Below are positions 22,754 to 33,782 of a DNA stretch of 64,000 bases, in pieces. Source of the DNA: Arthrobotrys musiformis (taxonomy: Eukaryota; Ascomycota; Orbiliomycetes; Orbiliales; Orbiliaceae); assembly GCA_036971715.1 (NCBI GenBank), contig JAVHJL010000004.1, forward strand, positions 2,790,001 to 2,854,000, given 5' to 3'. A program made the translations under genes and the position numbers. Position 1 is the stretch's first letter. Each line of letters begins with the position of its first letter. The notes below the pieces were generated by a model. It did no database searches. It was not told the origin of the DNA and saw nothing but the letters and a program-made list of their open reading frames with translations.

Positions 22754-24483
22754 ATGGATAAGGCGGAGTCAGCCCAGACCCACTCAAAAAAACGAAAGGG
22801 AGGAGATGACGGCAAAGGGTCGCGGTACAAGCGTTCCAAGGTGAGAACAGACACTTTCCGTTCCAAGCAGTTGGATGTTTGCTTTACGCAGTTTTCCACT
22901 ATCAAAATATGCAACAGTGCAGGGAACCGGTTTTCGCTAACAAAACGCAAATGCAACATTTATGTGCGCACAATCACCAACTAGCAATGGTATGCGAACA
23001 ATACCAAAAAAGTCATAGAGCCGTACAAGAAAGGTATCTTTGCGACCTGCGATAAGGGCAGAGAATCACGTTGTGTCGCTGAGCTGTATAGGCTGTTTGA
23101 AGAGGTACCTTTTTTTTTTGGCCCCCTCGCTCGCTCGCTCGCTCTTTCTCTTGGCTGGGCCCCTTGGTCTGCTGGGGTAGCGGGTCTTTCTATTCTCCGT
23201 TGAAGGGATAAGGTCCCCTTCTGGTGAGAGGGTTTTATGACAGGCCGTATCGAGATACTAAGATGATTGCTGCCTAGTATGCAGACAAGCTTTATGGACC
23301 GGAAGATGCGGGGACGGCGGATGGTGCCGACAATCAAAATGCTAATGAACCCGAAGATAAGCCGGATGTTGATGACATTGAGGCTGCAATCGCTGCAGAA
23401 ATTAACGGCATCAATGCGAAAGGCAAGGCTAAGGACAATAGGATAACGTCGATCAAACTAGATACTCCTTGCTGTGGGTTTGCCCCGTCTATCCATGGAT
23501 CCCAGGCAATATATCCACAATTACGGTAGATGTGTTCCTTACAGACTGACCTTGTGACTACCCTTCTTTCTCGGTTGCTTTACGAACAGTGATATTCTTC
23601 CATACGAGAGAACCCGTGGATCCTGCGGAGCTAGTCGGCTTCATTTTCAAGGATATCGAGGAAACGAAACGACGACAGACCAGATTCACAAACCGACTTA
23701 CACCAATCACAAAAACGTGCAAGGCTAATATCACTGACCTCGAGGCAATAGCACATGAGGTGCTCAAGCCACACTTTCATGAGGGTCAAAAAGGTGTCAA
23801 GGTACGTAGACACGGAATATTTGCTCCATCATGCAATATCACAGTGTCGTTATGCATATGGCGCACCCTTGCCTTACTAGCTACTAGCATGCTCTGGATG
23901 AATGAGACCGTTACTCTAGATTTTAACCATTAGGCGAAAACTAACACCGGTGCCGCGCTTTCTCGTTATATCCAGTTCGCCATAAGGCCAAATCTACGAG
24001 ATCATCGTGTAATGAACCGAGATGAAATCATTAAATCAGTTGCCAGAATTGTCGGACCGGATCACAAGGTCGATTTGAAAAATTATGACCTTCTCATTAT
24101 TGTGGAAGTGTGGAGGGTAAGAAAAGCTGAAGTTCCCTTTTCGTGCATTTCCTTCGTTTAAGAATTCCTATGCCGGCGATGTCGAAGCGAGGAGCTCAAA
24201 AAAAGAAGAGGCTCTGGGAAGGAAGTCTACAGACTATCATTTCCCCCTCGCTTGATAATACGATGATAATTTTTTCTTTATTTTATTTCATTTTTTGTTT
24301 TTCTTGGTTTGTTTTTTGTCGAGGACGTTGAATAAATCGCTGACCCACTTGCCCCCACAGAACATCTGCGGTGTCAGTGTAGTCCGGGATTTCGAACACT
24401 ACAAGCGATTCAACCTGGGCTTGGTGGCCGGCCAATCAGAAGGCCCAACAAACGAGAAAGCATGTGGCGTGGCACCAGAATAA
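22754..24483 (+). CDS. TAN1: THUMP-domain tRNA acetylation factor Tan1/THUMPD1
   Basis: Six exons (22754-22840, 22985-23104, 23278-23473, 23590-23801, 23934-24116, 24361-24483) give 306 residues. The basic leader KKRKGG to YKRSK precedes QWYANNTKK, a GIFATCDKGRE block, an acidic linker of about 60 residues and a THUMP domain (about 135-285) with FAIRPNLRDH and the ending EVWRNICGVSVVRDFEHYKR. Tan1 partners the acetyltransferase Kre33/Nat10 and delivers tRNA-Ser and tRNA-Leu for N4-acetylcytidine at position 12; the THUMP domain binds the tRNA. The junction at 23473/23590 reads T|TG and gives Leu where relatives often have Val. Introns are longer than average (up to 244 nt). Nuclear location is inferred from the Lys-rich leader. 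Confidence 0.9.
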
Positions 24484-25544
24484 TCTAGAATGACGGGGTT
24501 GTGGACCACATTCTCGGAACAGGAACGTGTTTGAGGGTACCTTGTACATGGACAGACAGACATCAAACCAGACATCACACCTCCTCTTCCTCCACTTTGC
24601 ACGTCCGGTGCCCAATAGCTTATATTACCAATTCGTTTATCTCACCGTCGACCAATCTTGATTTTCACAATTGCATCCCACAGAAAAACGGCCGGTTTGG
24701 CAAACTTCTCCGGTCGAAGCTCGACTAAAATCCCGTATCCTCATTTGCAGGGTCAAGCGAAGGACATCAGCCCAGGACCATGCCAACAGGAACGCTAGTG
24801 AGCCTCCGATGAGACAGTGTCTCTCCAGCCAATGAGAGTAGCTGGACATCGCTAGTAACCGAGCTTATGAATACTGCTTTTTCTTCTTGCTTGAAATGGT
24901 CGAACAAGCTTTAACACGAATCTGCTCCTATAATCAGCTGTCATAATGGCTTAAGCTACTAGTCCGCGTACTGAAACGCTCTGTCGTCACAGTCCTCGGG
25001 GCAATTACTACCAATAAATCGCGAGAGCAGCTCGAAAGGGACCTTCGGAGACTATTACCAGATTCAGATACCCGCCAGGTATTGGCCTCGCTTCTGAGTC
25101 TCTAATTCTTTGGCCTTATGCAAACTCTCGCCTAACTGCACCTCTCACTCGCACATCGTACGAACGATCTAACTAAATGTTTAGCTGAACGCCTTTTTGA
25201 CCACGCACCCACACAAACAAGAAAAAAAACGCCATGCGCCTCCCGTTTCGCAACAATATCATCAGGCTAGTGATGAACTATCATGGGGCCCAAGAAAGGC
25301 TGGTCCGATATATTAGGAGTGGCGTTTTGAGTGATCCCTCATATATATACTCCATTAATAACCCACCCCGGATTTCCCTTGCGCTCTGGCTTTTTTTTTT
25401 CTCCCTGACCAATATGAATTTTATATCCCCTGATAAACCGAGTATCAAAATCGCATACTCTGTTGGATCGGTATCTGGAAATACTCTTCAATAACATATA
25501 CTTCTCCTCCACACACATACACACATTTTACACCCTGGTTCAAT
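24484..25544. other. Intergenic region
   Basis: About 1.06 kb between two plus-strand genes. I see no gene. The last 100 bases before the APH-like ATG contain an ACACACATACACACA run typical of a fungal 5' leader. Confidence 0.45.
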
Positions 25545-26678
25545 ATGATTGTCCTGCCAGGATTGACAGCCGTCAATACCTCATATAACAAGCCAAATAT
25601 CTCCCCAATCAGCCCTACAGACGCCGAATCAGCGGTAACCATCGTCGATGCCGAAAGAATAATCAAAGCCGTCTACCACGGCGAGCGCAGAGTCTCCAAA
25701 TTCGACGATTTGTCGGCAAATCTATTTTCCACACAATACCTCCTCACCCTCGACAACAGAACCCGGCTCCTCTTGCGCCTGGCGCCTCCATCGGACGTTA
25801 GAGTTTTACAACACGAACGCGATGTTCTCGCCGGTGATTTTGAGATTCTGGAGTTGATACGGCAAAATGCGCCTGAAGTTCCCGTTCCAGAGGTTGTGAT
25901 GTACAGCAAGGACGGGAGCGCGGGGTTGCTGGACGTTCCGTTCTTACTTACGACGTATATTCCTGGGGTCCCGCTCGATATTGTCCGTCAAGACCTCCCG
26001 GACGAGGTTTTGGCCATGGTTGATTATAATCTCGGTCAACATTCTCGACGGGTCAGTCGGATTCATAACTCGCATTTTGGACTGGCGGGTGCGGGGGGTA
26101 ATGGGAAGATGTATACCACCTGGCACAGCGCTTTTCTCTCGATGTTCGAGTCCGTGATGCGGGATGCTGAGGATTTGTTCATCAGTATTCCGTACGAAGT
26201 CCTGCGGTGGCACGTTGGTAGACTGGCGTATGCGTTGGATGATGTCAAGGTGCCGCAGTTGGTGTGTTACGATCTGTGCGATACGCAGAGGGTTATTGTT
26301 GACGAGCGGACGGGGAGGTTGAACGGGCTCACGGACTTCGAGAAGGCGGTTTGGGGGGATCCGCTTATGGAGACTTCTTTTAGAGATCCGAGTTTGGCGT
26401 TTTTGAATGGGTATGGTGGGGATCCCCTGGGGGCGCAGGGTGCCAGGCCTAGGGTTTTGCTGTAAGTTCTCTTTTTTTTCTCTTCTCACTTCGAGAGAAG
26501 GGGGTTTTGTCTATGGTTGTGAGGAGGTGCTAACGATGTTGGTTATAGTTACACACTCTACTACTATCTCCGAGCTGTTGTTGAAGTTTATTACCACGGG
26601 CTTAACCACGAGCTCGAATGCAAGGCTCGCAAGGGCCTCGTGAGGAGTTTGAAGAGCATTTCGGACTACCATGAATAA
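25545..26678 (+). CDS. APH-like phosphotransferase-fold protein, probably catalytically impaired
   Basis: Two exons (25545-26461, 26549-26678; intron 87 nt) give 348 residues. The N-lobe shows RLLLRLAPP and a helix with ERDVL, the hinge region is FLLTTYIPGVPL, and the C-lobe has RIHNSHFG. The Asp-bearing loop reads LVCYDLCDTQ, where active aminoglycoside-phosphotransferase-like enzymes have H-G-D-x-x-x-x-N. Asp243 remains, but His is Cys241 and the metal-binding Asn is Gln248. The second Asp (D264 in LTDFEKAVWGDP) is intact. Such proteins are common in filamentous fungi, with mostly unknown substrates; resistance should not be assumed. The last 43 residues form a helical, Arg/Leu-rich end typical of the fold. 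Neither neighbour gives a pathway hint. The fold assignment is good; activity is doubtful. Confidence 0.78.
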
Positions 26679-27222
26679 GAAGCTAGAGGCTTTCTTTGCT
26701 CCTTTTTTTTTTTTTTTTTTTTGTTTATGATACGACCTCTTTTACGAAACATTTTGTCACGAGTTTTCTTCACCTTCGCTTCTTATTTTGTATAATTACT
26801 TCATACTTTTGGGATTATAGGTCTGCTTCTTGTTTGGAAATTTGTCGTACCGTCGTTCTTTCTATTTATTTATCTTCGGTTGTTTTTTTTATATCTTTTT
26901 TTTTATATCAATGGGAATAAACATAAACGGGGAATCGAATTGCATTTGTTTCAATTTTGCCTTCAGCGTGTGAAAGACTTTAGTCAAAGTTTCTAGACTA
27001 ACCGCTGCATAGAAATATAAATAGCATTTAAACCGCTAAATGAAAAAGGTGAAAAATGACAAAGAATTAAATAAATAGGAAATAAAGCTATAGAAGATTC
27101 CCATTCCCGTGATATATATACCCAAGTATTCTCAAAATTAAAAGACAGGCGCTTTTCTTCCAAATGGTATCATTCATTATACAACAGCAGTCAACACAAA
27201 AAACACATCTACAACAACGGAA
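26679..27222. other. Convergent intergenic gap
   Basis: A 544-base gap between the APH-like gene (+) and the repeat-protein gene (-). It has a 19-20 base T run at about 26703-26722 and AT-rich DNA on both sides. No gene is seen. Confidence 0.5.
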
Positions 27223-29722
27223 CTATCTCATCGGTACAGGAATTGTGATGACGGCTCCACCGTCGGTTCCTATGGGTTCGTAGGGGAGTACGTCGCCGCC
27301 GCCGAAGTTTGGATCTTCGGGTGTTTCTGTTACGACGGGTTGTGGACCGTCGACGGGGACGATGAAGCTGGCTGCTGGTGAGCCGTCTACGATTGTTTCT
27401 TCTTCCTGTGGTGGGGTTGTTGAGGTGGGGAGTTCTTCGTCTGTCGCCGTGGTGGTTTCTGATGGTGCGGGGGTTTCTTCTGCTGGGGCTGATTCGGTTG
27501 ACGAGGGCGCTGTGAATTCTGGGAAGTCTTGGGATGAGGTTGTGGTTGTGGTTGATTCTTCAGCTGCGGCTGTGGTTGATGGCTCCGATTCCGATTCAGA
27601 GGTTGTGGCGACTGTTGTGGGTTCTGTTGGCTCCTCTTCGATTGGGGTGGTGGTTTCTGGCCCGGGGTATGGGATTGTCATGAACCCTGAGGAGTCACCG
27701 ATTTTACCGGGCGCGCCGTCGGTTGGGGCTGGAATGGATGGTTCCTCTGATAGTGATTCCGAGGGGACTTCGATTGGGACCTCGGTTGGAACTTCTTCGG
27801 CTGCGGTGGTTGTGCTGGAGCTGTAGCTATACACGGGGTTTGGAGTTGGCTTCTGCGGCGTGGGTGGGACGACTACCGTCTCATGTTGCATTGCTGTCGT
27901 TTCTCCTTCCTTTCCTGGGTGCATGATGTATGTTGACGGGACGTAGACCTTCGTCGTGCCGGTGATGATGTAATTCGCCGGTGGGAGGCTGGAGATCGCG
28001 GCGACGGGAGGGGGGTTTTGGTATGTTGGCGGTGCGGAGTGTGATGGCATTGCAGCTATGGGGCAGAGACATTGGCAGTTACAAGCGCCGTTGTTGTTGC
28101 TCGGGGGGGCTTTGTTTGGGGGCACGTAGTTTGGGGGGTTTACTGGTTGGGGCATTGTGCTTTCTACTGGGGACTGGACTGGGGCGCCGCTGACGGTGAG
28201 GGTTTCCTGTGGTTGGATCATTGTTAGCGTTTTTATATTGGTTTTTTTATAGGGAGGGGGGTGTGTACTTACTGTTGAAACTATGTTGACGGTTTGTGTG
28301 ACTTCATCGCCCACGACTGTGCTGATGATGTGGACGGTATTGTGGACGGTGCTCACATCGTGGACGACATTGTTCACAGTACTGATCAGATGGAGTGTTT
28401 CAGTATTGATAAGGTGCACGGTTTCGGTATTGATGAGATGAACCGTTTCGGTGTTTATCAAGTGAACGGTATTCTCAACGGTACTGATTAAATGCAAGGT
28501 AGCAGTATCCGTGACCTGTGAAACCACATGCTGCACCTGGGTCCGGGTAACCTCCGAGACGACGTGCTGCAGCTCGGTTTTGGTAACTTCGGACACGACA
28601 TGCTGCAGTTCGGTCTTGGTTACCTCCCCCAGTTCGGTCCTGGTGACCTCCTCCACTGCGGTTTTGGTAATTTCCTCCAGCGCGGTCTTGGTAACTTCTT
28701 GTGTTACGTGGGAGAGGGCTGTCTTGGTGACTTCTGATACGATGTGGCGGACGTCTGTCTTTGTGACCTCTGAGACTACGTGCTGGAGTTGGGTCTTTGT
28801 GACTTCGGAGACTATGTGGTTGATTGCGGTCTTGGTGACCTCGACCTCGTTTTCGACGGTCTGGGTCTCAACTTCAGTCTGGACTTGGGTCTCGATGGAC
28901 TCCGAGACGACCTGAATATGATTATATTAGAATCCGTACGTGTACGACGTCAAGAAAAAGGGAAGAGAGGAAAGAACTTACAACGTGGGTTTTAACGGCA
29001 GTCTCGGTTTCAACGGCGGTCAAAGTCTCCTTGATAACCTTGGAAACATGAACGACAGAGGTAATGATGTTATGAACGACAGAGACCGAAACCACAGTCA
29101 CTGGCTTCTCGACCACATGAGTAACAAACTGATGGACTGTTTCCGTAATCGGTGGTAGAGTCTCCACTATCGTCGTCGGTTCCACGACAGTAACATGCAT
29201 AACCACGTGCTCAGTCACAACCTGGTGCTTTATCTCCGTCTCGGTCAAGATCTGAGTCTGAGTTTGATGAATCGTCGTCGGAACATGTTGAACAACAGTA
29301 ACATGCGAGAAGACAACATGTTGAGAAATCACGGTTGACAGTGAGGTCTCGACTTGATGTTCTGTCACCGTTGCAGTTTCTGTCAGGAATTCCGTCGATA
29401 AGGATACAGAAATCTCCTGGCCTAGAGCCGTTGATTCGGAACTTGTGGTTGTCTCGTGCTCCATCGGCGGGGGCATCTCATGCACCGATGTGGTTGTGGT
29501 TTCATGTACTACTGGCGGTGGCATTTCATGAACCGACGTCGATGTCGGTTCTGGTGCCGGGGCATATCCATATTCTGACGGCACCACCACGTGCGCGGGA
29601 GGATATGCACCTGCGTAGGGATCATGAGCAGGTGGTAATGTAGCTTGCGCCGTCGGGAGGACTAGAAGCTGCAAGCACAGAGGTAGGGCCAAAAGGGCCT
29701 TGATGTTGAACTTGACCGACAT
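27223..29722 (-). CDS. Secreted Val/Thr/His-rich repeat protein, function unknown
   Basis: Three exons (29722-28982, 28911-28273, 28206-27223) give 787 residues. A signal peptide (about 1-27, ending Ala-Gln-Ala) leads into a Pro/His/Tyr-rich stretch. The next 130 residues alternate Val/Ile with Thr, His or Glu. Exon 2 encodes a tandem array: about seven 12-residue units of the form EVTKTxLQHVVS, some shortened units, then 8-residue units TETVHLIN. Exon 3 encodes about 320 residues of Pro/Ser/Thr/Glu-rich sequence like a cell-wall stalk. There are almost no Cys apart from one CxCxC patch (NGACNCQCLC) near the start of exon 3, and no GPI signal at the C-terminus. Strict alternation suggests beta-rich stacking, so a wall structural protein, adhesin or matrix component is the best guess. 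No named family is recognised. Confidence 0.75.
28383..28470 (-). repeat. 24-bp coding tandem repeat (TETVHLIN units)
   Basis: Three to four 24-bp units inside exon 2 of the secreted repeat protein encode the octapeptide Thr-Glu-Thr-Val-His-Leu-Ile-Asn. Units differ mainly at third codon positions, so the array is under protein-level constraint rather than freshly duplicated. Confidence 0.8.
28511..28850 (-). repeat. 36-bp coding tandem repeat (EVTKT...HVVS units)
   Basis: About ten units, full length 36 bp and shortened ones of 21-27 bp, encode Glu-Val-Thr-Lys-Thr followed by a variable triplet and His-Val-Val-Ser. Synonymous differences are frequent between units. Length variation is always in multiples of three. 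Confidence 0.8.
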
Positions 29723-31348
29723 GATCTAGCTTGGACCTCTCCGGGAGGTTATACTCTTGGAACACAAAAAAAGAGAATGAATGTGTATTAAAGATTAATG
29801 TGATATCTATATGATCAATTGTTAGTTATATGTATGTCATTTCATGCATTTTATACACCGATTGATGCATTAATATTACAATCAAATGGATAGGTTACAA
29901 TTACTCACATTGGAAAACAGAAACCTCTGGGCAAAGAGTCTACTGAACGGTGGGGACCTGTCCCTCTGCCTGCCGTACGAACCGAAAAGAGAGTCTATAA
30001 AAAACAGATATAAAATGAAGTCCAAAAGAAGGTGAATGTGAGAATGGAAAAAAACAAAAAAAATGAGCGACGTTCGTTCGACGACCGGTCACTGGTTTTC
30101 CAAGAATACAACGACGAAAGGGCAGAAGAGAGAAAAGAAGAAGAAGAAGGAAAAAGAATTCAAGAAGCCAAGATCAAGGGAGATGGGGGGGAATTAACCA
30201 TCTTGATATCATTCTACACACGAGCCGTTCCCTCCGCTTCGACTTGGGGATAAAGATTCCCTTTTCCCTTTTGCCATGATCAGATATGGGTCTTCTTCCA
30301 TGGAGGCAGCGTTGCTGCATGGAGTGTTTGAAGGGGCCCGAAACAGACCTAGTCGGAACGAACACTCCCACTTCAGCATAGCACGGAGGCCCTGCCAAGC
30401 CGCATTCTGTACAGCCTCAAAACAGCACCAGTCGCATCACCTAAGAAAAATGTTTCTGGTCTGTTTCTTCCAGAGGATTCTCATATGGACCCGATTCCGA
30501 TTCCGGGCCTGCCGAACTTTTTAATTGATGATATCGTCGACGGCGCGGCAGACGTGCAGTCCTCATGGCCATATGGCAGGGGGAGATGCATGCCCAGCTG
30601 CCCAGTCTTTAAACGAGAGCATCGTTTCTCGACAATTGTTTCGAGATTTCTCAACATTGCAGACTGACGGCACAGGTGGGAGCCTTATCTTCCCCCCAAT
30701 AGATAGATGCTTCGGTTTATGACCCGAATCTTTCAAGTCGAGCCGGTAGGAGTATATTGGATTCAATGCATTGCATATCGTCGAGCCGTCTTTTGTACCC
30801 AAGTATAGACTCTAGATCCCATATGTGTATACACTCCTTTGGTTTCTCCGTCCCAAGTCCCCTTTCGATCGAAATCGATCTCGACGACGATATTAAAAAT
30901 GTTTTAGTGACGTCGAGGGTCGAAACGCCGCAGCCGTGTATCAATATCAATTGAAGAAAAAGTGGCCTGATCATGACTGACATGGCACACACGGCACTTG
31001 CAATTGTTTGGAGGCTTTTGTTTAAAACGTAAAACATTCAAAATGTCCAATCTTCTATTCGATAATACACATGTCTGTATGCACCTAAAAGTATTTAATG
31101 AGCGGTAATCAAGTAAAGTATGTACCTTACAGCAAACGGGCGATAAACAAGCACCCCCCGGACTCCAAAAGGAATATCGATAACACCCCCCATCCCTTGG
31201 CCCCCCAAACCCCAAAGGCTCCAGAAGCGAACGAAAAGCCTGTCCCTGCCGTTTAATGTACATAATGCACGACGCTGACTCCCCTTGAACCCCCATCCCT
31301 ATAAACGGCCACCTAAATTATTTTCTTTCTTAAACATTCTCCACCCAA
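29723..31348. other. Intergenic region
   Basis: A 1.6-kb gap between two minus-strand genes. It starts with the promoter and leader of the repeat-protein gene; the purine-rich AAGAAGAAGAAGG stretch at about 30125-30160 is pyrimidine-rich on the coding strand. The rest has only short frames without family resemblance. Confidence 0.45.
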
Positions 31349-32899
31349 TCACCTCTTCAATTTTGTCCACCCGGCCGATACTTCGGTTCCGCCGTTAATG
31401 GCGCTTCTCTTCCCGCTCCCGCTGCTTGGGCTCCCCATTCCAGGACTCCCGTTTCCAACTGCAGGAATAGCCCCGATTCCTCCCTTTTTAATACTAATAG
31501 GGATCGCCTTAGCAGGCTGCGGACTCCCTGCCATCCCGTCCTTCCCTTTATCATCCTCCCTAAACTCGCCGAGTTCACTTATAAACTTGGCAGCCGGATC
31601 TTCCTCGATTTCGTTCTCGATTAGATCCCACTCCGCATTCGAAGTCTCACTAACAAGCAAATGTTTCGTGCGATCGATTACATTGTTCAGGGTGATCTTC
31701 CAACGAGCCATATGTTGTAATCCCTGAGGCGAGTTTAGGAATGAATGCGCGGAGCTGTGGTTCACGCGACCCAGAAACATGTTTACGGCTTGCGGTTTCT
31801 TCCCCTGTTGGGCGGGTGGAAGCGCGGTGACTGCCTCTTGCGTGGCTTCGCTCCATTGGACGAGGGCTTGGTGGTGTTTTGTGGGTGTGCAGAGGAGAAG
31901 ACGGTACATGTTCCTGCCGGGCTGCCATACGTCTTCGATTTCTGATGCTGCTTCTTCGAGACCCTGGCTCCAGCAGAGCCAGGCTACGTTGTAGACTAAC
32001 ATGCTGACCCCTTCGATGAACATTGCATATTGTTCCGAATCTACGGAATGCAGCTGCGGGAGGGGCTGGGTAGTGGACAGTGGTCGTGCTCTGTTAAAGC
32101 GTTGGTTTCGGATTGAGGCTGCCGGAGCATCACGGATCGGTAGGATGATCTCACAGGGGAGCTTGAGACCCAGGTAGGTAGCTATCAACACGGACATGTG
32201 CGAGAGGTGACCTAGGGCGACTGTTATGTTATTCGGATTCATGGTGTAGATTTGTCGGATGTCGGGGATAACCACGCCGTTGAGCATGTATTCGACAGCC
32301 CGCTTCTTCCGTCTCTGCCGCAGTAAGTTTAGACCGGCGATTTCACGACACAGGAATACACGAGACTCGGCCGTTCTTTCGTAGAGGGCGTTCCATTTAG
32401 TGTTCGTGACCCTGGTGTCCTTTCGGACTTTTTCTACTAGGATATCTTTGTTTTGGAATAGCACGTTCCGCGTCTCCTTGAGTAGCTGTTGTCGTTTCTG
32501 GTTCTTCGATCTTAGGTCTGCAAGGTACTTCCTGTGATCCTCCAGTTCGGTCCGTAGCTCGTCAACCCTGTCTTGTATGCCTGTGATTGTATTTTCAAGC
32601 TCCTGCTTCTCTCTTGCAGCTTCAGAGAACTTCCCGTGCGTCGAGGTATGAGATGCACACCCCTCCACGTCCTGTTCGAGCTGCTCGTTCCCTATGAGCA
32701 CTGAAATGATCTCATATCGAAGAGGATACATCTTATCCCGCGTACAGTCATTACACGTGAGCTTCGGGAGCTGCCTCTCGCAGACTTGACAAGGTCCGAC
32801 GGGAGCAGGCGGTACTGCCGCCCTCGGAGGTGACTTATCATCATTCACCGGTCGGCCGTTGACGCTTAGCGGTAGCGGTTCGGATACGGTCCGCTGCAT
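31349..32899 (-). CDS. ATG14: Atg14 (UVRAG/Atg14 family), autophagy PI3-kinase complex I subunit
   Basis: The unspliced frame from 32899 gives 516 residues. Paired Cys motifs C37-x2-C40 and C49-x2-C52 are the Atg14/Barkor N-terminal cysteine repeats. A coiled coil follows at about 90-165, and the family core at about 190-375 has LRQRRKKRAVEYML, YTMNPNNITVALGHLSHM, YLGLKLPCEIILP and SMLVYNVAWLCWSQG. Atg14 targets Vps34-Vps15-Atg6 to the phagophore assembly site and binds Atg6 through its coiled coil. The start is uncertain: the same frame stays open about 390 bases further upstream, to about 33285, with Pro/His/Ser-rich but protein-like sequence and no ATG. An extra 5' exon may therefore exist. 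The last 90 residues are disordered. ATG6 lies 3.3 kb away. Confidence 0.85.
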   Translation of the reverse strand: MQRTVSEPLPLSVNGRPVNDDKSPPRAAVPPAPVGPCQVCERQLPKLTCNDCTRDKMYPLRYEIISVLIGNEQLEQDVEGCASHTSTHGKFSEAAREKQELENTITGIQDRVDELRTELEDHRKYLADLRSKNQKRQQLLKETRNVLFQNKDILVEKVRKDTRVTNTKWNALYERTAESRVFLCREIAGLNLLRQRRKKRAVEYMLNGVVIPDIRQIYTMNPNNITVALGHLSHMSVLIATYLGLKLPCEIILPIRDAPAASIRNQRFNRARPLSTTQPLPQLHSVDSEQYAMFIEGVSMLVYNVAWLCWSQGLEEAASEIEDVWQPGRNMYRLLLCTPTKHHQALVQWSEATQEAVTALPPAQQGKKPQAVNMFLGRVNHSSAHSFLNSPQGLQHMARWKITLNNVIDRTKHLLVSETSNAEWDLIENEIEEDPAAKFISELGEFREDDKGKDGMAGSPQPAKAIPISIKKGGIGAIPAVGNGSPGMGSPSSGSGKRSAINGGTEVSAGWTKLKR

Positions 32900-33782
32900 A
32901 CGCTGCTGCTGCTGGAGCCTGGCCCTGCTCGAGTGACTGGGCGGAGGGGGGGCATGGCGGTTTGGGGTCTCGTATGCGTGGGAGTAGCCATGGTGTATCG
33001 GAGGTGGGAGTGGGCGGTGGGAGACGAGGGATGGAGGATACCCCAGTGGGGGGGCAGCTAGTCGTGGTGACCCATGCGCATAGGGATCTGGTGCTGGTGA
33101 GCCCGCTGAGGATCTAGGTGGGGGAGGAGGGGCGGGGATTCGGTGGTGTCGTATGGGATCCAGCTTGGAGAAGTTGGCGGGCGTGGTGCCGTCGTCGCCT
33201 TTTTCGCGATGGCTGCTATTAGGTTCCTGTCTGGATCGGGGGAGATGAGATGGGAAGAGATGGGGAGAGGTGGGACGGGGTGAAGCGAAGCTAAGCTATT
33301 AGGAAGGTATTTAGGTTGGAGCTTGTGCATGAGCTCGTTTGGATTCTGTTGGTCTTAGTAGGTATGATATAATATAATAGATGGCAGCTATAGTTTCTAC
33401 ATATATCGATATCCTCGGTGGGAAGATTCGAGAAAGATGAATGGTGAAGTTCTGGAGATGGATCTTAGTGTTTGTTTAATATGCCTGAAAGATTGATGAC
33501 TAAGTTGAGGATTCGGTATGTTTTGGGCGACGGATGTTTGAGGTTTTGCTCTCGTTTGTTCGAGCCTGGTCGGCTGGCCGTAGAGTCGGCAGCGAGTCAC
33601 AGTCACAGTCACCAGCACCCGTCCTTGCATGCATGCATGCCATCAGCTGACCTAGCTATATCTACAAAATATTATCGAACGGGAGCGAGATGCGGGTATC
33701 TGGTATTATTCGTATATGGTATAATATAAGTAGTGAGGAACTATAGCTACTTAAGTAGGTATAATAGATATGGAGTTCAAGT
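32900..33782. other. Gap with possible unrecognised 5' coding sequence of ATG14
   Basis: The part 32900-33285 is open in frame with ATG14 on the minus strand and encodes a Pro-rich segment lacking Met. The part 33400-33780 is ordinary 3' flank of HTS1, with a TGCATGCATGCATGC palindrome at 33627-33645. No independent gene is supported. Confidence 0.4.

Noticed and set aside
25944..26489. 181-codon minus-strand frame
   Set aside because: Antisense of the APH-like exon; its Arg/Pro/Ile bias is the complement of the real codons.
33058..33330. 90-codon minus-strand frame starting MHKLQPKYLP
   Set aside because: It overlaps the more protein-like ATG14-phase frame and does not splice into ATG14 with any clear donor.
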